Below are positions 9,118 to 13,393 of a DNA stretch of 13,393 bases, piece after piece. Source of the DNA: Actinomycetes bacterium (lineage in GTDB: Bacteria > Actinomycetota > Actinomycetes > Actinomycetales > Cellulomonadaceae). Numbering within the stretch: position 1 is the stretch's first letter; every line of letters begins with the position of its first letter. Location: contig JAEZZV010000137.1 of the NCBI GenBank assembly GCA_023418375.1, forward strand, positions 1 to 13,393, in the 5' to 3' direction. Made by a program: the position numbers and the translations under genes. The notes beneath the pieces were generated by a model that ran no database searches, had not been told where the DNA came from, and saw nothing but the letters and a program-made list of their open reading frames with translations.

Positions 9118-10166
9118 TCACCCTGAGCGGCCCGGAGAGGGCACCAGCACCACCGTGCCCTGCTTTCGTCCCGACTCGACGTGCGCGTGGGCGGCCACGG
9201 CGTCCTCGAGGGCGTACGTCGCCGTCAGCACGGGCCGGACGCGACCGGCCTCGGCGAGGTCGAGCAGCGTCGCCTGGTCGGCGGCCTTGGCGTGCGGCCG
9301 GCGCAGGCCGGTGAACAGGATGCGCCCCCGCCGACGCCGGCCCGGTAGCGCCGCGGTGAGCGTGTGCCACACGATCCCGGCCGACGGCACCGTGCTCAGA
9401 TAGAGCCCGCCGGGCCGCAGCACGCGGCGCACCCGGCGCAGGCTGAGGGTGCCGACGGCGTCCAGGACCACGTCGAAGACCGCGTCGCCCGCCGTCACGT
9501 CCTCCACCTGGCGGTCCACGACCACGTTCGCGCCGAGCGAGCGTGCCAGGTCGGCCCCGGCGGCGCTGCACACCGCCGTCACACGGGCACCGAGGGCCAC
9601 GGCGAGCTGCACGGCGGAGCTGCCGACCGACCCGGCGGCTCCGTTGACGCACACCGCCGTCCCGGGCGCGACGCGCCCCCCGTCGCGCAGGAACGGCAGC
9701 GCCGTCAGGCCGCCCTCCACGAGGGCGACGGCCTCCGCGTCGGACATCGCGCCCGGCACGGGCGTCACGCCCGCCGCCGGCACGCGGGCGTACTCGGCGT
9801 ACCCGCCCTGAGCGACGCCGGTCGCACCCACGACCCGGTCGCCCACCTCGACACCCTGGACCCCGGGCCCGAGCGCCACGACCTCACCGGCGAGCTCGGC
9901 GCCGGGGACGGGGGTGCGCGGGCGCCGGAGGCCGGAGGCGGGTCGGCCGCGCGCATCGCGGTGTCGGCCCTCGAGACCGAGACGGCTCCGACCCTCAGGA
10001 GAACCTCCCCCGGGCCCGGCACGGGCACGGGCAGCTCCTCGACGGCCAGGACGTCGGGCGGGCCGTAGCGTCGGCAGGTGACCGCGCGCATCGTCGCCGG
10101 GAGCACGCACGGCCCGGCCGGCAGGTCGGTGGGCGGGTCGGAGGGAACGTCGTCGCGGGCGGTCAT
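9118..10166 (-). pseudogene. Quinone-oxidoreductase-like MDR family enzyme, frameshifted
   Basis: This is a medium-chain dehydrogenase/reductase of the zinc-free quinone oxidoreductase or NAD(P)-dependent alcohol dehydrogenase type, split over two frames. The N-terminal part (from ATG 10166; MRAVTCRRYGPPDVL, then VPVPGPGEVLLRVGAVSVSRAD) reads in one frame to about 9940. The rest (LRRPRTPVPGAELAGEV, VGDRVVGAT, Rossmann motif NGAAGSVGSSAVQLA, C-terminus to TGA 9118) continues in another. The switch lies at a CCTCCGG tandem repeat. A third copy would join both halves in frame as ADPPPASGLRRPRTP, giving about 351 aa; a single missing base is the other explanation. The ATG overlaps the XRE stop by 4 nt and has a GAGGAG ribosome site. 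It is the last gene of the operon. It may be a pseudogene, a switchable gene or a sequencing error; no zinc-ligand cysteine pattern was seen. Confidence 0.8.
9924..9939. repeat. Tandem heptamer at the MDR frameshift
   Basis: On the plus strand GCCGGAG is repeated exactly (9924-9930, 9931-9937) and followed by GC, so a period-7 tract covers 16 bp. Seven is not a multiple of three, so gain or loss of one unit shifts the MDR reading frame. Adding one unit restores it. Confidence 0.85.
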
Positions 10167-10387
10167 CTCGGCTCCTCGGCGGGGTAGGCGAAGACGTCGT
10201 CCAAGGCGACCCCGAAGGCCCTGGCGATCTGGAAGGCCATCTCGAGCGAGGGCGAGTAGCGGCCCTGCTCGATGGCGATGACGGTCTGCCGCGTGACGCC
10301 GAGGCGCTCGGCGAGCTCCGCCTGCGTCATGTCGACGCGTGCGCGGTGCACGCGGATGGAGTTGGTGACGCGGGTGGCGCGGCCCAT
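10163..10387 (-). CDS. Short XRE-family transcriptional regulator
   Basis: This 74-aa DNA-binding protein is a single helix-turn-helix of the Cro/C1 type. The HTH spans about residues 20-63 (TQAELAERLGVTRQTVIAIE, then QGRYSPSLEMAFQIARAFGV), with DDVFAYP at the end, typical of the stand-alone YozG-like regulators. ATG 10387 is chosen because it overlaps the TGA of the upstream membrane-protein gene (TGATG), and the next family-like position (VTNSIR) is a GTC that cannot start. Longer upstream reading in this frame is Arg-rich shadow sequence. Its pairing with a small four-helix membrane protein is a recurrent arrangement in bacteria. It probably regulates its own operon through the TGTCAAG/TTGACA sites upstream of the first gene. 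The downstream MDR gene starts within its stop codon. Confidence 0.88.
   Translation of the reverse strand: MGRATRVTNSIRVHRARVDMTQAELAERLGVTRQTVIAIEQGRYSPSLEMAFQIARAFGVALDDVFAYPAEEPR
10172..10177 (-). promoter_or_regulatory. Ribosome binding site of the MDR gene
   Basis: The minus strand reads GAGGAG 5 nt before ATG 10166. This supports that start over the internal ATG 10091, which begins the conserved MRAV sequence but has no such site. Confidence 0.65.
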
Positions 10388-10839
10388 CACAGGCCCCGCC
10401 GGTAGGCGACGATCTTCGTCACGGACGAGGCGACCATCTGGACGACGTAGGCCGCGTACAGCGCCTGGGCGATCCAGAAGGTGTCGGCGTCGGCGATCGC
10501 AAGGGCGAGCACCCCGGCACCCAGGACCGACAGGACCTGGCCGCCGACGTAGTCGCCGAACCGGCACACCTCCCGGTCGCGCACGTCGGGCCGCGTGCTG
10601 TCGCTCGGCCGGACGACTTCGAGGAGCACGCGCCCCACCACCGTCGCGACGATCGAGATGGCGATGGCCGTGACGAGCGGCCGCTCGTAGGCGACCTCGG
10701 CGAGCGGGCCACCGTCGGCCGCGCCCAGCAGCCAGACCAGGTACCCCACGAACACCGCGACGCCGACGACGACGTACGCCCAGGTGCCCTTCTCCTCGTA
10801 CGACACACCAGCCTCCGGGATGTCAGGAATGTTTGACAT
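10387..10839 (-). CDS. DUF2178-like four-helix membrane protein
   Basis: This 150-aa integral membrane protein has four predicted helices: around GTWAYVVVGVAVFVGYLVWL, PLVTAIAISIVATVVGRVLL, GGQVLSVLGAGVLALAIADA and IAQALYAAYVVQMVASSVTK. Between helices 2 and 3 lies a charged cytoplasmic or outer loop, RPDVRDREVCRFGDYVGG, whose D-x-R-D-x-E ... GD pattern resembles DUF2178-like proteins that sit beside short XRE regulators. The function is unknown; a sensory or anti-regulator partner of the XRE protein is a common suggestion but unproven. ATG 10839 is preferred over the in-frame TTG 10851. Neither has a ribosome site, so a leaderless transcript is possible. It is the first gene of the operon with the XRE and MDR genes and is divergent from valS. 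Confidence 0.78.
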   Translation of the reverse strand: MSNIPDIPEAGVSYEEKGTWAYVVVGVAVFVGYLVWLLGAADGGPLAEVAYERPLVTAIAISIVATVVGRVLLEVVRPSDSTRPDVRDREVCRFGDYVGGQVLSVLGAGVLALAIADADTFWIAQALYAAYVVQMVASSVTKIVAYRRGL

Positions 10840-10886
10840 CCCGAGTGTCAAGCAGACCAGACATCATGTCAAGGCTTCTAGACATC
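10820..10886. promoter_or_regulatory. Operator-like cluster of TGTCAAG/TTGACA sites
   Basis: Between the divergent genes is a cluster of related sites. There is a perfect inverted repeat TTGACA-N7-TGTCAA (10833-10851), a second TGTCAAG at 10867-10873 exactly 21 bp after the first (10846-10852), a GACAT-C-ATGTC palindrome (10860-10870), and further ATGTCA (10820-10825) and GACATC (10881-10886) words. On the minus strand, 10872-10867 is a consensus-like -35 TTGACA for the membrane-protein operon; no good -10 is visible. The cluster overlaps the ATG at 10839. It is a natural candidate for autoregulation by the XRE protein and might also affect valS. The repeats are seen; regulator binding is inferred. 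Confidence 0.5.
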
Positions 10887-10941
10887 GATGGTCCGATCGC
10901 CCTGCTCGTGACACCCGCGGCGTCTGGAACAATCGGGCCCC

Positions 10942-13393
10942 ATGAGCGACCTCGCCCCCGGTGCCCCCGCGGCACCCACGACGCCCCCGACCGCATCGCC
11001 GACCACGTCGGCGCCGGCCGTACCGGGCGCCTCGGGCGTATCGGCGCGGGTCCCGGAGAAGGTCAGCCTCGACGGCCTCGAGGAGCGCTGGGGCACCGTC
11101 TGGCGCGAGCAGGGCACCTACGCCTTCGACCGGACCGCCACGCGCGAGCAGGTGTTCTCGATCGACACCCCGCCGCCGACGGTCTCCGGCTCGCTGCACG
11201 TCGGGCACGTCTTCAGCTACACCCACACCGACCTGCTCGCGCGCTACCAGCGCATGCGCGGCCGCGAGGTCTTCTACCCGATGGGCTGGGACGACAACGG
11301 CCTGCCCACCGAGCGCCGCGTCCAGAACTACTTCGGCGTCCGCTGCGACCCGACGCTCCCCTACGTCCCGGGCTTCGTGCCGCCGCACGACGGGACCGAC
11401 GGCAAGAACGTCAAGCCCGCCGACCAGGTCCCGATCTCGCGGCGCAACTTCGTCGAGCTCTGCGAGCGCCTGACGGTGGACGACGAGCGCCAGTTCGAGG
11501 CGCTGTGGCGGCACCTCGGCCTGTCGGTCGACTGGTCGAACACGTACCAGACCATCGGCGCGAACGCCCGCGCCGTCGCGCAGACCGCCTTCCTGCGCAA
11601 CCTCGCGCGGGGCGAGGCCTACCAGGCCGAGGCGCCGGGGCTGTGGGACGTCACCTTCCAGACGGCCGTCGCGCAGGCCGAGCTCGAGGCGCGCGAGTAC
11701 CCGGGCTTCTTCCACCGCGTCGCCTTCCACCGGCCCGACGGCTCGCCGATCCACATCGAGACGACGCGCCCCGAGCTCATCCCGGCAGTGGTCGCGCTCA
11801 TCGCGCACCCCGACGACGAGCGCTACCAGCACCTGTTCGGCACCACGGTCACCTCGCCGGTGTTCGACATCGAGATCCCCGTGCTCGCGCACCCGGCCGC
11901 CGAGCCCGACAAGGGCGCCGGCATCGCGATGTGCTGCACGTTCGGCGACCTCACCGACGTCCAGTGGTGGCGCGAGCTCCAGCTGCCCACGCGCTCGGTC
12001 GTCACCCGGGACGGCCGCCTGGCGCGCGAGACGCCCGACTGGATCACCACCGAGCGGGGCCGGGCGGCCTACGCGGAGCTCGCCGGGCGGACCACCACGG
12101 GCGCGCGCAACGCGCTCGTCGAGCAGCTCCGCGCGACCGGCGACCTCGACGGCGAGCCGACGCCCACGCTGCGCATGACGAACTTCTACGAGAAGGGCGA
12201 CAAGCCGCTCGAGATCGTCACGTCGCGGCAGTGGTACATCCGCAACGGCGGCCGCGAGGAGGGCGCCGGCGTCGGGCTGCGCGAGGCGCTGCTGGGCCGT
12301 GGGCGCGAACTGGCGTTCCATCCCGACTTCATGCGCGTGCGCTTCGAGAACTGGGTGAACGGCCTGAACGGCGACTGGCTCATCTCGCGCCAGCGGTTCT
12401 TCGGGGTCGCGATCCCGCTCTGGTACCCCGTCCTCGAGGACGGCACCGTCGACCACGACCACCCGATCGTCCCCGACGAGGCGTCGCTGCCCGTCGACCC
12501 GAGCTCAGAGACGCCCGCCGGCTACACGGCCGACCAGCGCGGCCTGCCGGGCGGGTTCGTCGGCGAGGCAGACGTCATGGACACGTGGGCGACGTCGTCG
12601 CTCACCCCGCAGGTCGCCGGCGGCTGGCTGCGCGAGCCGGACCTGTTCGCGCGGGTCTTCCCGATGGACGTCCGGCCGCAGGGCCAGGACATCATCCGCA
12701 CCTGGCTGTTCTCGACGGTCGTCCGCTCGCACCTGGAGCACGGGTCGCTGCCGTGGAAGCACGCGGCGATCAGCGGCTGGATCCTCGACCCCGACCGCAA
12801 GAAGATGAGCAAGTCCAAGGGCAACGTCGTCACGCCCATGGGCCTGCTCGTCGAGCACGGCTCCGACGCCGTCCGCTACTGGGCGGCCTCGGCCCGCCTG
12901 GGCACGGACGCCGCGTTCGAGGTCGGCCAGATGAAGATCGGCCGACGCCTGGCGATCAAGGTGCTCAACGCGAGCAAGTTCGTGCTGGGTATCACCGAGG
13001 GCGCGCCGGCGTCGCCGGCCGACGTCACCGCGCCGCTGGACCGCGCGATGCTGGCCGCCCTGGCCGACGTCGTCGACACCGCCACCGAGGCGTTCGAGTC
13101 CTACGACCACACGCGCGCGCTCGAGGCGACCGAGACGTTCTTCTGGACGTTCTGCGACGACTACCTGGAGCTGGTCAAGGATCGCGCGTACGGCGGGGAG
13201 CGGTGGGCGGCGGAGGCGACGGCGTCCGCCCGCTCGGCGCTCGGTCTCGCGCTCGACACGCTGCTGCGGCTGCTCGCGCCGACCCTGCCGTTCGCGACCG
13301 AGGAGGTCTGGTCGTGGTGGCGCGAGGGCTCGGTGCACCGCGCGCCGTGGCCGGTGGCCGCGCCCCTGCGCGAGGCCGCCGACGGCGTCGGGC
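10942..13393 (+). CDS. valS: Valyl-tRNA synthetase, archaeal-like type (3' partial)
   Basis: ValS charges tRNA-Val with valine and edits mischarged threonine. 817 residues are visible before the window ends, so only the far C-terminus is missing. After an atypical Pro/Ala/Thr-rich tail of about 35 residues comes the catalytic core, with the HIGH-type motif SGSLHVGH (His86-His89) and GWDDNGLPTERRVQNYFGV. The CP1 editing domain contains TTRPELIPA and GIAMCCTFGDLTD. The KMSKS motif (621-625, KKMSKSKGN) is intact, and an anticodon-binding helical domain starts near DRAMLAAL. The WDDNGLPTERRV and MCCTFGD motifs mark the archaeal-like ValS class found in many actinobacteria rather than the E. coli class. 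ATG 10942 lacks a ribosome site; AACAAT at 10928-10933 could be a -10 giving a leaderless mRNA, though no matching -35 is clear. Confidence 0.93.
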   Translation, partial: MSDLAPGAPAAPTTPPTASPTTSAPAVPGASGVSARVPEKVSLDGLEERWGTVWREQGTYAFDRTATREQVFSIDTPPPTVSGSLHVGHVFSYTHTDLLARYQRMRGREVFYPMGWDDNGLPTERRVQNYFGVRCDPTLPYVPGFVPPHDGTDGKNVKPADQVPISRRNFVELCERLTVDDERQFEALWRHLGLSVDWSNTYQTIGANARAVAQTAFLRNLARGEAYQAEAPGLWDVTFQTAVAQAELEAREYPGFFHRVAFHRPDGSPIHIETTRPELIPAVVALIAHPDDERYQHLFGTTVTSPVFDIEIPVLAHPAAEPDKGAGIAMCCTFGDLTDVQWWRELQLPTRSVVTRDGRLARETPDWITTERGRAAYAELAGRTTTGARNALVEQLRATGDLDGEPTPTLRMTNFYEKGDKPLEIVTSRQWYIRNGGREEGAGVGLREALLGRGRELAFHPDFMRVRFENWVNGLNGDWLISRQRFFGVAIPLWYPVLEDGTVDHDHPIVPDEASLPVDPSSETPAGYTADQRGLPGGFVGEADVMDTWATSSLTPQVAGGWLREPDLFARVFPMDVRPQGQDIIRTWLFSTVVRSHLEHGSLPWKHAAISGWILDPDRKKMSKSKGNVVTPMGLLVEHGSDAVRYWAASARLGTDAAFEVGQMKIGRRLAIKVLNASKFVLGITEGAPASPADVTAPLDRAMLAALADVVDTATEAFESYDHTRALEATETFFWTFCDDYLELVKDRAYGGERWAAEATASARSALGLALDTLLRLLAPTLPFATEEVWSWWREGSVHRAPWPVAAPLREAADGVG

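Larger units (their letters stand above)
8908..9126. promoter_or_regulatory. Array of TCAGGG/CCCTGA boxes upstream of the ABC ATPase
   Basis: The non-coding stretch 8820-9117 holds no convincing gene. It carries six exact TCAGGG or CCCTGA hexamers: 8908-8913, 8930-8935, 8953-8958, 9091-9096, 9098-9103 and 9121-9126, the last inside the 3' end of the MDR gene. Three pairs are inverted with 16-17 nt spacing (8908/8930, 8930/8953, 9098/9121). Two copies extend to a longer direct repeat, TCAGGG(G)AGCGCCC, at 8908-8920 and 9098-9111. Repeated inverted half-sites upstream of a MacB-type operon resemble binding sites of a response regulator or other dimeric activator. The regulator is not encoded here, and I could not place -35/-10 elements with confidence. 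Confidence 0.5.

Noticed and set aside
10908..10933. GTGACA ... AACAAT as a valS promoter pair
   Set aside because: The spacing is only 14 nt, too short for a normal sigma-70 type promoter; only the -10-like part is mentioned.
10864..12462. A 532-codon minus-strand open frame opposite valS
   Set aside because: Low-complexity Arg/Val/Glu-rich translation, while the opposite strand has intact ValS motifs.

Overview
The window is very GC-rich, its genes are tightly packed, and most gene junctions are 4-nt GTGA/ATGA start-stop overlaps. Gene content points to a high-GC actinobacterium: an F420-type transporter, CofE, an FGD-like luciferase-fold oxidoreductase, and a ValS of the archaeal-like type. 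A Micrococcales genome of the Cellulomonas or Promicromonosporaceae kind would fit, but this is inferred from style and content, not from a marker gene.

Left part (1-5293), coenzyme F420 region. A plus-strand operon encodes a lipoprotein binding protein (5' end cut by the window), a FecCD-type permease and an ATPase. Its closest recognisable family is the proposed F420-0 importer. An HhH-GPD DNA-glycosylase-like protein follows on the same strand. Facing it, a minus-strand pair encodes an F420-dependent LLM-class oxidoreductase and, overlapping it by 4 nt, CofE, the F420-0:L-glutamate ligase. Together they suggest that F420-0 is taken up, trapped by glutamylation and used by the oxidoreductase. 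No CofC, CofD/FbiA or FbiC is in the window.

Middle part (5294-9117). A minus-strand MacB/LolD-type ATPase and an 845-aa double-FtsX permease form an export or membrane-stress ABC system. It ends in a very strong GC hairpin (5415-5460), and a second hairpin lies between it and the oxidoreductase gene. The roughly 300-bp region upstream of the ATPase has no gene. It carries six copies of TCAGGG/CCCTGA, some as inverted repeats, and looks like a regulatory array.

Right part (9118-13393). A minus-strand operon encodes a four-helix DUF2178-like membrane protein, a 74-aa XRE regulator and a quinone-oxidoreductase-like MDR enzyme. The MDR gene is frameshifted at a tandem heptamer; a third copy of the heptamer would restore the frame exactly. 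Upstream of this operon, and shared with the divergent valS, is a cluster of TGTCAAG/TTGACA sites that may be the XRE operator. valS (valyl-tRNA synthetase) runs off the right edge.

The most interesting candidates are the possible F420-0 salvage locus, the heptamer frameshift, and the two operator-like arrays. All sequence statements were made by eye; no database search was run.
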